DNA from: JAIRMO01 sp046533115 | GTDB lineage: Bacteria; Spirochaetota; Spirochaetia; Treponematales; Breznakiellaceae | Length of the DNA stretch: 64,000 nt | Assembly (NCBI RefSeq): GCF_046533115.1 | Contig: NZ_JAJQRC010000008.1 | Location: 38,837-102,836 of the forward strand | Direction of reading: 5' to 3' | Shown: one piece after another, positions 1 to 9,486 of the stretch | Numbering within the stretch: position 1 is the first letter of the stretch | Layout of the letters: every line of letters starts with the position of its first letter | Position numbers and translations under genes: made by a program | The notes under the pieces: generated by a model | Databases searched by the model: none | Told to the model about the DNA's origin: nothing | The model's input: only the letters and a program-made list of their open reading frames with translations

Positions 1-1308
1 CCGTTCCCAGGGTTTTTTCCCGTGGAGCCAGCCCCGGAAGGCCCGTTGCAGCCACACCAGGGAGAAGGGCCCCCCGGAACGGCGGATCTCCCGGTTGGAG
101 AATTCCAGGGAGAGGAGGGCCGCCTCAATTTCTTCCCGGGGAATGCCTTCCCGAACCAGGCGGCGCAGTTCCCCCAGGATCAGGGCCTCCACCGCGGCCC
201 CCGCTTCCTGTCCGCCCAGGGCTTCCCGGTCCTTTACCCCCCGGAGCCCCGCCACAAAAATGGTTTCCCGGAGTTCATTCACCAGACCCGTGACCGGGGA
301 AATATCCTCCCCCAGGCCGGATTCGATAAGGGTCCGGGTCAGGGGGGAACCGTCGTGGCCCAGGAGGATCTCCGTAAGCACCGACAGGGCCATGGTTTCG
401 GCGGAATCCGTGGAGTCGCCGCAGCGCCAGGAGAGGAATGCCGTGGTCTTCTGTTCCCCCCCGGCGGGGCAGGGAACCCGGAAGGTCCGGGGGCTATCCC
501 ACGGGGCGGCCTGGGGCAGGGGAGGGGCGGCCGTTCCCGGGGGGAGCCGGGAGAGGAACCGTTCATCCAGAAAGGCAAGCTGTTTTTCCGTGGGGATATT
601 ACCCGCCAGGAAGATCCGGCAGTTCGCCGGGGCGTACCGGGTCCGGTGAAATTCCTTCAAACCCTCCCAGGTCAGGTTCGGGATCGATTCCGGGTCCCCC
701 CCGGATTCCAGGGCATAGGGGGTATCGGGGAGTACCGCCTTGACGGACCAGTGTTCGGCATAGGCGTCCAGGGCGGAGTAGGCCCCCTTCATCTCGTTGT
801 ATACCACCCCGGTGATCTGTAAGCCCCCGGCCGGGGACTCCCCCTCCGGGGCAAAGAACAAACGGTGGCCCTCCTGCATAAAAGTCCATTCCGAAAGAAG
901 GGGCCGGAATACCGCGTCCCCGTATACGGCCATAAGGTTGAAATAATCATGCTCATTGACGGAGCTGGCGGGGTACAGGGTTTTATCGGGAAAGGTCCAC
1001 GCGTTAAGGTAGGTCTGGAGGCTGCCCTGGGCCAGGACCCCGAAGGCGTCCCGCAGGGGATAGTTTTCCGAGCCGCAAAGAACCGAATGTTCCAGGATAT
1101 GGGCGACCCCGGTGGAATCCTCCGGGGTGGTGGCAAAACCAAAGGCAAAGAGGTTTTCAGGATCTTCGTTTAAGATATGGAAAACCTCGGCCCCGCTTTT
1201 TTGGTGCCGGGCCCAAATACCGGCCGCTGCCAGCTCCGGAAGATCGACCAATTCCAAAATTTCAAAACCACTGTCCAGGATCTGTCCTGCCCGCAACGTT
1301 GTATTCAT
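1..1308 (-). CDS. M16C metalloprotease, PreP/Cym1-like (3' end outside window)
   Basis: The frame is open from the ATG at 1308 to the window edge, so about the first 436 residues are visible; PreP-type proteases are usually near 1000 residues. The N-terminal third carries the inverted zinc motif HILEH (HxxEH, near 1080-1110) in the context STGVAHILEHSVLCGS, followed by SLQTYLNAWTFPDKTLYP, both typical of the presequence-protease branch of M16. The family degrades short unstructured peptides in a closed chamber, using zinc bound by the two His and a downstream Glu. The start codon overlaps the fliG stop (ATGA at 1305-1308), so translation is probably coupled to fliG. No signal peptide is seen, so it is probably cytoplasmic. 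The peptide-disposal role is inferred from the family. Confidence 0.9.
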   Translation of the reverse strand, partial: MNTTLRAGQILDSGFEILELVDLPELAAAGIWARHQKSGAEVFHILNEDPENLFAFGFATTPEDSTGVAHILEHSVLCGSENYPLRDAFGVLAQGSLQTYLNAWTFPDKTLYPASSVNEHDYFNLMAVYGDAVFRPLLSEWTFMQEGHRLFFAPEGESPAGGLQITGVVYNEMKGAYSALDAYAEHWSVKAVLPDTPYALESGGDPESIPNLTWEGLKEFHRTRYAPANCRIFLAGNIPTEKQLAFLDERFLSRLPPGTAAPPLPQAAPWDSPRTFRVPCPAGGEQKTTAFLSWRCGDSTDSAETMALSVLTEILLGHDGSPLTRTLIESGLGEDISPVTGLVNELRETIFVAGLRGVKDREALGGQEAGAAVEALILGELRRLVREGIPREEIEAALLSLEFSNREIRRSGGPFSLVWLQRAFRGWLHGKKPWER

Positions 1309-2417
1309 ACCACATCCTCATCATCCAGAAGTATAATCCGGCCTTCTTCCCGGTTTAACCTGAACCAGGCAAGAAAATCCCGGGCCGCCGCATCCACCTC
1401 CACCTTGGGAACCGGACCGATCAGTTCCGTTTCTTCCCGAATCATCTCTTGGCGGCCGGCGGACAGATTGGCGTATATTTTTTCGGTAAATTCCCCGGAA
1501 CGGCCCTTGAGGAGCAGCACGATATCCCGGTTGGACATGGACCGGAGTTTTTCCTGAAGGGGCCGGTTGTCGGCGCGGATCACGTCCTCCAGGGTATAGA
1601 GCCGTTCTTTTATATTCCGGCCCAAGCCGGGGTCGTTTTCCTCCAATTCCTGCAAAAGCCGGTCCCCAAAGGAGAGGTCCGAAGACTTGAGGATCGCCGT
1701 CAGGGCCCCCATGCCGTCCAGGCGGAGGGTTTCCTCCCTGCCGCGGCCTATGGCCCGGGCTTTTTCCCGGAGAACCGCTGCCACCCGCTCCAGGACCTCC
1801 GGGGCGGTCTTGTCCAGATGGGCGATCCGGCGGAGAATCTCCGCTTTCTGGTCCCCCGGGAGCTGGGTCAACAGGGCGGCGCTTAACTGCGGGGATAGCC
1901 GGGAGAGGACCACGGCGGAAGCTGCGGGGGATTCTTCCCGTAAAAGCAGGGCGAGCTGTTCCCCGGAAAAATCCTCTAAAAAACCAAAGGGATTTTCCTT
2001 ACTTTCCGGAACGGCCTGGGTGAGGTAGGTTTCGCCCTGGACGGGCCCAAAGGCGGCGTATAAAAGCCGGCGGGCGGTTTCCACCCCCCCCGAGACTCCC
2101 CCGGAAAAACGATAGCCGGAATCCAGGATGGATCGGAATTCCGCCAGAATTGACTCCGCCTCCTCGGCGGTAATCCCCCGGACAGAGGCTATTTCCTTGG
2201 AAATAAGCTCCACCTGGTCTACTTCCAGTTGGGAGAGGATCTTCGCCGCCTCGTCTCCGCCGATAAGGATGAGGAATTTAGCTACCCGGCGGTATTTAGA
2301 ATCCCCCTCCGGGGGTGGGGCCGCTTTTTTTGGGGGAAGGCCCCCGGGTAGCCCGGTTTTAAGTAATCCCGTACCCGGGACTTCTGGGGGGACGGTTTTG
2401 GACAAACCCGGCTCCAC
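1305..2417 (-). CDS. fliG: Flagellar motor switch protein FliG (spirochaete type)
   Basis: About 370 residues. After a Pro-rich N-terminus of about 40 residues comes the FliG N-domain (YRRVAKFLILIGGDEAAKIL, then an EIASVRGIT segment), followed by middle and C-terminal helical repeats (LSPQLSAALLTQLPGDQKAEILRRIA; LLQELEENDPGLGRNIKERL; MSNRDIVLLLKG). FliG sits in the rotor C-ring and transmits torque from the stators. Spirochaetes often carry two fliG genes, and I cannot tell which one this is. The nominal start is GTG at 2417. The frame stays open upstream and encodes plausible residues back to a CTG at 2522 preceded by GGGGGAGGG, so the true start may be upstream. It is the first gene of a two-gene unit with the M16 protease. 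Having no flagellar neighbours is unremarkable for a spirochaete fliG. Confidence 0.9.
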   Translation of the reverse strand: MEPGLSKTVPPEVPGTGLLKTGLPGGLPPKKAAPPPEGDSKYRRVAKFLILIGGDEAAKILSQLEVDQVELISKEIASVRGITAEEAESILAEFRSILDSGYRFSGGVSGGVETARRLLYAAFGPVQGETYLTQAVPESKENPFGFLEDFSGEQLALLLREESPAASAVVLSRLSPQLSAALLTQLPGDQKAEILRRIAHLDKTAPEVLERVAAVLREKARAIGRGREETLRLDGMGALTAILKSSDLSFGDRLLQELEENDPGLGRNIKERLYTLEDVIRADNRPLQEKLRSMSNRDIVLLLKGRSGEFTEKIYANLSAGRQEMIREETELIGPVPKVEVDAAARDFLAWFRLNREEGRIILLDDEDVV

Positions 2418-2625
2418 CGGAATTTGCCCTTTTTCAGCGGGACCTTTTTTTTGCAGGGTATGTTGGTATGCCGAAACCCCCCGAAGCTGGGCATGTTCCG
2501 GAATCGTATTCCTGTCCTTCAGTTTTGTTAACCCTCCCCCTAATATCTTACGATATTTTAAAAAAGGGGAAAAGGCCCCCGGAGCATGGGGTTCAAAAAT
2601 TAGAAAAATTTATCTATAAATTTTA

Positions 2626-2653
2626 TTGACAATCTAGTTAAGTAGGATATAAT
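2626..2653 (+). promoter_or_regulatory. Sigma-70-type promoter for the MalT-like pair
   Basis: TTGACA at 2626-2631 and TATAAT at 2648-2653 with a 16-bp spacer, both consensus. It lies about 100 bp before the ATG at 2757 in an AT-rich stretch. The start has AAGGGAGA as ribosome-binding site. Nothing else codes between 2418 and 2756 except the possible fliG extension. Confidence 0.75.
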
Positions 2654-2756
2654 AGTAAAATAATACCAACAGTCGTAAGAAAATACAATATCTGGTAGAT
2701 TTTATCATAGGATTATACTTCCCTCGATCTTCTACCAGAGCAATAAGGGAGAATCG

Positions 2757-5324
2757 ATGCCGAATCAATTCTTTCACAGCAACGTTTCGATGGAGCGGAG
2801 CAATCAGTCCTACCTGGAACGGCCCCGCCTGGATCGCCTTTTGGAAGAGGCGATCCAACGCCCCATGGTTATAGTAACCGCCGGGGCAGGATATGGCAAG
2901 ACCCAAGCGGTCTATTCCTTTGTGCGGAAGTATAACATGATGACCGCATGGTTGCAGCTTTCCCCCCAGGACAATTACCCCTGGCGTTTCTGGGAAAATT
3001 TTGTCCAGGCGGCGGCCTATAACAATGACGATACCCGGTATGGGCTGGCCCATACCGGGTTTCCTGAAACAAAGCGGCAGTTTGAGCGGTACCTCGCTAT
3101 CCCCCGAAAGGTCGTAAATCCGGGGTTGAAATACATTTTTGTATACGACGATCTCCACCTGATCCAGGATAAAAAGATCCTCCGTTTTCTGGAGCAGACC
3201 CTTACCAGCCCCTTTCCCAGTATTACTTCCATTCTTATTTCCCGGACCGAACCGGCCCTGGACCTGGGAAGCATGGAAGCCCAGGGCAAGATAGCCCGAA
3301 TCACCGAGATGGATCTCCGGTTTAGTCAGGAGGAGATCATTGCCTACTATAAGATGCAGCATATCGACCCGGGCTGGAATCTGTCGGATCTGTACCGGGA
3401 CAGCGAGGGCTGGGCTTTTGCCATACACCTGGTGGGGTTGTCCCTCAAAAACGGAGCCGCCGCCACGGACTCCGGCCGCGCTTCCCTGCGGAGCAATATC
3501 TTCCCCCTGATCGAGCGGGAGGTGTTTTCCATCAATTCCCGGGGATTGCAGAAATTCCTCATCAAGCTCTCCCTGATCGATCACTATCCCGTGGAACTCA
3601 TCGCCGAATTGGCCCCGGATCAAACCATCATCGAAGAACTGCAGCAGGTAAACTCCTTTATCCGCTTGGATACCTACCTGGATGAGTACCATATCCACCA
3701 CCTGTTCCTGGAATTTTTAAGCGCCCGGCAGGGGGAATTAAGCGAGGACGAGAAAAAAGAGGTGTATACCAAGGCCGCCCGGTGGTGCGCCGTCCATGAT
3801 TTGCGGATGGCCGCCATCGGTTATTTTGAAAAGGCCGGGGCCTACGGGGAACTCTTCGATACGGTGTATACCCTGCCCATGATTGTTCAGGAACGTACCG
3901 CCCAGTTTCTCTTGGAGCTTATGGACCGGGCGCCCCAGGAGATGTACCGGCAGTACCCCACCGCCTGGATCATCCATGCCCGGATGCTCTTTACCCTGGG
4001 ACGTTTTGACAAGGCCCTGGCTGAACTCCAGGGGGTCATCAAGGAATACGAAAGCCTCCCCCCCTCGGCCTTTTCGGACCGGCTCCTCTCGGGCTGTTAC
4101 CAGAGCCTGGGGTTTATCCACTTTATCACCTGCGTCCATACCCGGCAATACGATTTTGTCCCCTACTTTGAACGGGCCCATACCTATTACCAGCGGCTCC
4201 CCTACGCGATCGCCGCCCTGCGGGTTGCCGGCTTAAGTTCCTATATATGCCGGGTGGGAAGCCCTGAAAAGGGGGAGATGGAACGGTTCATCGAGGCTAC
4301 CGCCCAGGCGATCCCCTGCCTGACCGCCACCATGGACGGCTGTTACTACGGTATGGACGACCTCGCCCGGACGGAATTGGCCTATTTCCGGGGAAAGCTG
4401 GAGGAGGCGGAAAAGTTTGCCCGGACAGCCCTGGCCAAATCCCGGGAACAGGCCCAGTATGAGATTGAAACCCGCAGCCTCTTCTACCTGCTCCGAATCA
4501 ATTTGGCCTGGGGGGATTATGGGGAGGTTCAGGAGATCCTTAAAGCCCTGGAAGCCCAGTTGAAGGTGACCGAATATGTCAACCGCCAGATCTTCTACGA
4601 TATCGTTACCGGCTGGTTTTATCTCCAGATCCGCCAGGCCGGGAAACTTGCCCCCTGGTTGACCAACGATTTTGAGGAAAGCGAGCTCAATTCCCTCATC
4701 CACGGAATGGAAACCCTGGTGCGGACCAAATGGCAGGTCTTTGAAAAACGTTACCCCGTTGCCCTGGCTGCCCTGGGGGACCGGGAAAACCAATACAGCC
4801 TGGGGGCCTTTTTGCTGGGCAAGATCACCACGAAGGTCCTGGAGGCGGTTTGCCTCAAGGAGCTTGATGATAAGGAGGGGGCCCTGGCGGCCTTAACCGA
4901 GGCCTATACCCTGGCGGAACCCAATGCCCTGGACATGTGCTTTATCGAAATCGGTAAGGATGTCCGGACCCTGGTAGAGATGGCCCTGCGGGAAAAAAAC
5001 TGCGCCATTCCCCGGCCCTGGCTTGAGAAGATCCGGCGGGGCGCATCGGCCCACGCCCAACGGCTCTTTGAGGCGGCGGAACATTTCCGGGAACAGCGGC
5101 ATCCGCCGGCTTCCCGGGGTTCGGGCCTTTCCCCCCGGGAACTGGCGGTGTTAACCGGTCTTTCCCAGGGCTTAACCCGGGAAGAAATTGCCGAGGACAG
5201 CGAAATTTCCATCAATACCGTGAAAAGTGTCATCAGAAATGTTTATAATAAACTGGGAGCGGTAAACCGTGCCGACGCGGTGCGGATCGCCGTTTCAAAA
5301 GGAATATTGAAAAACAATGAATGA
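2757..5324 (+). CDS. STAND-family LuxR transcriptional regulator (MalT-like), copy 1
   Basis: 855 residues. The N-terminal ATPase has a Walker A motif GAGYGKT near residue 40 and a Walker B-like VYDDLHLI near 130. A helical TPR-like sensor region of about 500 residues follows. The C-terminus is a LuxR helix-turn-helix (SPRELAVLTGLSQGLTREEI, then INTVKSVIRNVYNKLGAVNR). This is the MalT/STAND architecture: inducer and ATP drive oligomerisation, and the oligomer activates promoters. The inducer cannot be read from the sequence. The start is supported by AAGGGAGA six bases upstream and a consensus promoter. The last 8 bases overlap the start of a paralogue of almost equal length, so the two are co-expressed and may form mixed oligomers (inference). 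Confidence 0.92.
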   Translation: MPNQFFHSNVSMERSNQSYLERPRLDRLLEEAIQRPMVIVTAGAGYGKTQAVYSFVRKYNMMTAWLQLSPQDNYPWRFWENFVQAAAYNNDDTRYGLAHTGFPETKRQFERYLAIPRKVVNPGLKYIFVYDDLHLIQDKKILRFLEQTLTSPFPSITSILISRTEPALDLGSMEAQGKIARITEMDLRFSQEEIIAYYKMQHIDPGWNLSDLYRDSEGWAFAIHLVGLSLKNGAAATDSGRASLRSNIFPLIEREVFSINSRGLQKFLIKLSLIDHYPVELIAELAPDQTIIEELQQVNSFIRLDTYLDEYHIHHLFLEFLSARQGELSEDEKKEVYTKAARWCAVHDLRMAAIGYFEKAGAYGELFDTVYTLPMIVQERTAQFLLELMDRAPQEMYRQYPTAWIIHARMLFTLGRFDKALAELQGVIKEYESLPPSAFSDRLLSGCYQSLGFIHFITCVHTRQYDFVPYFERAHTYYQRLPYAIAALRVAGLSSYICRVGSPEKGEMERFIEATAQAIPCLTATMDGCYYGMDDLARTELAYFRGKLEEAEKFARTALAKSREQAQYEIETRSLFYLLRINLAWGDYGEVQEILKALEAQLKVTEYVNRQIFYDIVTGWFYLQIRQAGKLAPWLTNDFEESELNSLIHGMETLVRTKWQVFEKRYPVALAALGDRENQYSLGAFLLGKITTKVLEAVCLKELDDKEGALAALTEAYTLAEPNALDMCFIEIGKDVRTLVEMALREKNCAIPRPWLEKIRRGASAHAQRLFEAAEHFREQRHPPASRGSGLSPRELAVLTGLSQGLTREEIAEDSEISINTVKSVIRNVYNKLGAVNRADAVRIAVSKGILKNNE

Positions 5325-7926
5325 GGATACAGCGGGATCACTTACCGGGCAGTTTTTTTACCCTGGTGCCTCGCCGGTGGCGGATAACCAAATTATTCTG
5401 AACCGGCCCCGGATACAGCAGCTTATGGACCAGGCGGTCCGGCACCGCCTGGTTACCGTGGTCGCCGGGGCGGGGTACGGTAAAACCCTGGCGGTTTATT
5501 CGTATCTCCGGAATACCCCCTTTAGGACCGTATGGATCCATTTGTCCGAGCGGGATAACAACAGTTGGCGGTTCTGGGAAAATTTCGTCCGGGCGGTGGC
5601 CTTTCTCAGCCCGGAAGGCGCCGCGAAAATGGCGGAAAACGGCTTTCCGGAAACAAAAGGGCAATTCGATCGGTATTTGCTCATTCCCCAGCGGAATGCA
5701 ATACCGGATGTAAAATACGTCGCGGTGTTCGATGATTTTCACCTGATTCACAACGAACCGGTCCTGAATTTTCTGGAGTTATCTTCCACCGTTTCTTTCC
5801 GTAATTTGACTTCCATCCTTATTTCGCGGAAGGAACCGGCGATCAATACGGTCAGTCTCCTCTCCAAGGGGCTTCTGGCCAGAATAACCGAGGATGATCT
5901 TCGCTTTACCCCGGACGAAATGATCGACTACTTCCGGCTGGAGGATATTACCCTGCCCGAGGAAGCGGCCCGCAGCCTCTACCGGGATACCGAAGGCTGG
6001 GCCTTTGCCATACATCTGGCGGCATTGGCCTTAAAAAAGCGGGCCGATGAGGGTTACAGCCGCGGTTTTCTGAAGTTCAATATCTTCAACCGGATTGAAC
6101 GGGAGCTTTTTTCCACCATTTCTGAAAAAATGCAGAAATATTTTATCAAATTCTCCCTGATCGAGCATCTCCCCCTCGAATTCATCAAGGGAATATCCGG
6201 GGGCGATCAGTTCATTGCAGAGATAGAGAAGATCGGGTCCTTCGTCAGGTACGATCCCTATCTGGACGCCTACCGGCTCCACCACCTGTTCCAGCAGTAT
6301 CTCGTTGGTAAACAGGACCGCTTAACGGCGGAGGAAAAAAAAGAGGTCTATCTCCTGGCCGGAAACTGGTGCGAGAAAAACGGCCAGAAGATGGACGCCA
6401 TCGGGTACTATGAAAAAGCCGGGGCCTATACTAAGCTGATGGAGGTGGTCTATACCCTCCCCCAGGTGCTGCCGGAGCATCTCATCCGTTTCCTCCTGGA
6501 TATCATGGACCGGGCGCCGGAAAAACTGTACCAGGAAAGCCCCCGGGCCCCGGTCCTGCATACCCGGCTGCTCTTTACCCTGGGCAGGCTGGAAGAAGCC
6601 GCCGAGGAAGCCCGGGGACTCATAGAACGCTTTGAGGCCCTGCCTCCTTCGGTCCATAACAACCGGACCTTATACGGCAGCTACAACAACCTGGGCTTTA
6701 TCGGGATGCTCTCCAGTCCCTTCACCCAAAACTACGAGTTCCCCCGCTTCTTTGAAAAGGCCCATCACTACTACCGCTTGGGCGGGGTAGAGATCCGGGG
6801 GACCGTTACCGTGACCAACCTGGTGCCCTATGCCTGTCGGGTGGGCCTTGCGAAAGAGGGGGAACTGGATCGGTATATCCAGGCGATGGCTGCCGCGGAA
6901 CCCCATATCGTCGCCTCCGTGAACGGCTGCATCTGCGGTTTGACCGACCTCGCCCGGGCGGAAGCCGCCTATTTCAGGGGGGATCTGGATAATGCGGTAA
7001 AATTCGCCTACCAGGCCCTGTATAAGGCCCAACGGCGGAACCAATACGAGATTGAAACCCGCAGCCTCTTTTACCTCCTGCGCATAGCCCTTGTCCGGGG
7101 AAGATATACCAAAATCCCGGAGCTTTTCAAACTGCTGGATGCCCAGTTGGAAGTGACGGACTATGTAAACCGTACTGTTTTCTACGACATCTTCACCGGC
7201 TGGTTTTATGCCCATATCGGACAAACCGGCAAGGTTGCCCCCTGGATTCTGGAGGATCCCGAAGATACGGAGTTAAATTTCCTCATGCAGGGCCCGGAGA
7301 TTCTGACCGGGATCAAGGGGTATCTTGCGGAAAAGCGATACGACGACGCCCTGGCCATAATAGAAAACAGGAGAGACTCCTATGGGCTGGGGGCCTATCT
7401 TCTGGGACGGCTGGAGATGAAGGTGCTGGAGGCGGTATGCCTCTACCACAAAGAAAAGCCGGAAGCGGCCCGGGAAGCCTTGGAAGCGGCCTACGAACTG
7501 GCACGGCCCGATGCCCTGGATATGCCGTTTATCGAGATGGGTAATCATATACGGCCCCTTATTCTTGCAGCCCTGAAGGACCACCACCACCGGATCCCTC
7601 CATCGTGGCTGGAGATGATCCTTAAAAATGCGTCGGCGTATGCGAAAAAAGTTTCGGTGACCCTCCAAAAATACCGGGAGCAGGAATCAACGCCGGATAT
7701 GGTGTTATCCTCCCGGGAACGGAAGGTGTTGATCGGCCTCTCCCAGGGATTAACCCGGGACGAGATAGCCCGGGACAGGGCCCTTTCGCTTAATACCGTT
7801 AAAATGACCATCGGCGCGATCTACGATAAACTCGGAGCGGTCAACCGGGCCGACGCGATACGGATTGCCACTGCCCGGGGCATATTAAAAATCAATAATC
7901 CTGACGCCGGTAATCGTGGTTTGTAA
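5317..7926 (+). CDS. STAND-family LuxR transcriptional regulator (MalT-like), copy 2
   Basis: 869 residues, collinear along its whole length with the preceding gene: Walker A GAGYGKT, Walker B-like VFDDFHLI, shared blocks such as YEIETRSLFYLLRI and NRADAIRIA, and a C-terminal LuxR helix-turn-helix (SSRERKVLIGLSQGLTRDEI). It is clearly a tandem duplicate that has since diverged considerably. The start ATG at 5317 lies inside the end of copy 1 (8-base overlap), which implies translational coupling. The two HTH recognition regions differ (SISINTVKSVIRN against ALSLNTVKMTIGA, approximately), so DNA specificity may have separated. The ligand is unknown. There is no metabolic gene alongside, which differs from classical malT next to its regulon. 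Confidence 0.92.
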   Translation: MNEDTAGSLTGQFFYPGASPVADNQIILNRPRIQQLMDQAVRHRLVTVVAGAGYGKTLAVYSYLRNTPFRTVWIHLSERDNNSWRFWENFVRAVAFLSPEGAAKMAENGFPETKGQFDRYLLIPQRNAIPDVKYVAVFDDFHLIHNEPVLNFLELSSTVSFRNLTSILISRKEPAINTVSLLSKGLLARITEDDLRFTPDEMIDYFRLEDITLPEEAARSLYRDTEGWAFAIHLAALALKKRADEGYSRGFLKFNIFNRIERELFSTISEKMQKYFIKFSLIEHLPLEFIKGISGGDQFIAEIEKIGSFVRYDPYLDAYRLHHLFQQYLVGKQDRLTAEEKKEVYLLAGNWCEKNGQKMDAIGYYEKAGAYTKLMEVVYTLPQVLPEHLIRFLLDIMDRAPEKLYQESPRAPVLHTRLLFTLGRLEEAAEEARGLIERFEALPPSVHNNRTLYGSYNNLGFIGMLSSPFTQNYEFPRFFEKAHHYYRLGGVEIRGTVTVTNLVPYACRVGLAKEGELDRYIQAMAAAEPHIVASVNGCICGLTDLARAEAAYFRGDLDNAVKFAYQALYKAQRRNQYEIETRSLFYLLRIALVRGRYTKIPELFKLLDAQLEVTDYVNRTVFYDIFTGWFYAHIGQTGKVAPWILEDPEDTELNFLMQGPEILTGIKGYLAEKRYDDALAIIENRRDSYGLGAYLLGRLEMKVLEAVCLYHKEKPEAAREALEAAYELARPDALDMPFIEMGNHIRPLILAALKDHHHRIPPSWLEMILKNASAYAKKVSVTLQKYREQESTPDMVLSSRERKVLIGLSQGLTRDEIARDRALSLNTVKMTIGAIYDKLGAVNRADAIRIATARGILKINNPDAGNRGL

Positions 7927-8084
7927 TAAAAGTAGTTGTAAGCCGCTTAATTTATCGAAAAAATCGAAAAAAAAAACATTTTTAGCCATTAGGGTGTATT
8001 ACGTTCGTAAGTGATGCATAGAATGTTGATTATGGTACCTTGTTTAAAACTTTCGTTTTGAACGAGGCGCTAAGGAGACATTTT

Positions 8085-9479
8085 ATGAACAGGTATCAGT
8101 ATGCGGATACCCAGGAAAAACAGGAACAAAAAACATCCTCTTCCAATATTATAAACCGCCGGGAGATAGAACCCCTGCTGCTTAAGGCCTATAGGGTGGT
8201 TAAATCCTATGAAAAAGCAACGGATTGTGCCGTAGCAGTACTGGATCAAACCGGCCGTCCTATTAAAGGGTGCTGCCACACCTTTTGTAATTTCTGTAGA
8301 GAGAAACAGCAATCCTCCCCTGCCGAGGGAGATGCGGAAGCGTATCCGTGTCTTTCCCTGCATATAAACGGGGCAAACGAAGCCCAGCGCATGGGCGGCT
8401 CCTATATCTATGTCTGTGATGCAGGATTTATATTTTGGGCCAGTCCGCTTTATTCTACCGGACGTTTTGCGGGAGCGTTAATCGCAGGGAAGGTGCTTTC
8501 CGTGGAACGGCAGCAGGAAGCCGAAAAAATATACGAGTTCCTGCAAGGCAAGGTGGAGAAAGAAGAAATCGCGGACCGCCTTAAAAACATTCCGGTACGG
8601 ACCTTTGAAGAGATCAAAGCCCTGGCCCAAATTTTGTTGGTTTGTTCGGAGCAGATATCCAAGACGCCTGAAGATTATATTGAAATCATCAAACACAAGG
8701 ATGAACAGACTTCCCGCATGCCGCCGCCAATCAAATTATCACCAAGCCTGCGGGGCAAAAAAAATGTTGTTTCCGGATACTCCCTGGACCGGGAACGGCA
8801 GCTTTTGGCCGCCCTCAGGCGGGGGGACAATGAAACGGGGAAAAAGATCCTGAATCAAATTTTGGAAAATCTCTTTACCTCAAATCCCAATAATTTTGAT
8901 TGTATCAAACTCCGGGCCATAGAGCTGGTAGTTCTCCTGTCCCGGGAAACGATAACCCCGGATGCCACCGAGGACAATACGCAGCTTGAAAAAAACAACC
9001 GCTACATACGCTATATTCAGGAAGCGCAAAACATTGGAGAGCTGACCGATGTTATGGCCAGCATTGTGGAACGCATGGGCGGACAGATTTTTTCCTTCCA
9101 GGGGGTACGCCACGCTTCGGCATTGCGGAAGGCGGAGCGGTATATATGGGAAAATTATACCCGGAAAATATGCCTTCAGGAAGTTGCCGACGCATCGGGG
9201 CTGTCGGCTCCTTATTTTAGTACCATTTTTAAAGAAGAAATGGGAGAGAACCTGTCGAATTATCTGAACCGCCTCCGGGTAGAAAAGGCCTCCGCCATGC
9301 TTACCGAAACCACCCTTCCCTTAAGCGAAATTGCCGGGGCCTGCGGATTTGAGGATCAAAGCTGGTTCTCAAAAATATTTAAAACGTATGCCGGGATCAG
9401 TCCGGGAAAGTACCGTGAAACCGGGGGAAACATCAATTCCCTTCCTCAGGACGAAAACGATCCCTATTCCTCATTATAG
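8085..9479 (+). CDS. PocR-domain AraC-family transcriptional regulator, copy 1
   Basis: 464 residues from the ATG at 8085, chosen because AAGGAGA lies just upstream; an in-frame TTG at 8040 has no such site. Residues about 28-140 form a PocR-type sensory domain ending in GGSYIYVCDAGFIFWASPLYS. Cys68, Cys71, Cys89 and Cys111 recur in the next gene and could bind a metal or cluster. The C-terminal 100 residues are an AraC double helix-turn-helix (ICLQEVADASGLSAPYFSTI; LSEIAGACGFEDQSWFSKIF). PocR domains are known as small-molecule sensors, originally for propanediol in cobalamin-dependent metabolism. Here the ligand is unknown. It is followed after 7 bp by a paralogue. Confidence 0.9.
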   Translation: MNRYQYADTQEKQEQKTSSSNIINRREIEPLLLKAYRVVKSYEKATDCAVAVLDQTGRPIKGCCHTFCNFCREKQQSSPAEGDAEAYPCLSLHINGANEAQRMGGSYIYVCDAGFIFWASPLYSTGRFAGALIAGKVLSVERQQEAEKIYEFLQGKVEKEEIADRLKNIPVRTFEEIKALAQILLVCSEQISKTPEDYIEIIKHKDEQTSRMPPPIKLSPSLRGKKNVVSGYSLDRERQLLAALRRGDNETGKKILNQILENLFTSNPNNFDCIKLRAIELVVLLSRETITPDATEDNTQLEKNNRYIRYIQEAQNIGELTDVMASIVERMGGQIFSFQGVRHASALRKAERYIWENYTRKICLQEVADASGLSAPYFSTIFKEEMGENLSNYLNRLRVEKASAMLTETTLPLSEIAGACGFEDQSWFSKIFKTYAGISPGKYRETGGNINSLPQDENDPYSSL

Positions 9480-9486
9480 GTGAACC

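Noticed and set aside
22..822. Long plus-strand open frame
   Set aside because: It is the complement of the M16 protease gene, has Gly/Pro/Arg-rich low-complexity content and no recognisable domain.
2282..2494. Possible separate small gene or frameshift at the fliG N-terminus
   Set aside because: The fliG frame itself stays open and gives a sensible sequence through the region, so no frameshift is needed.
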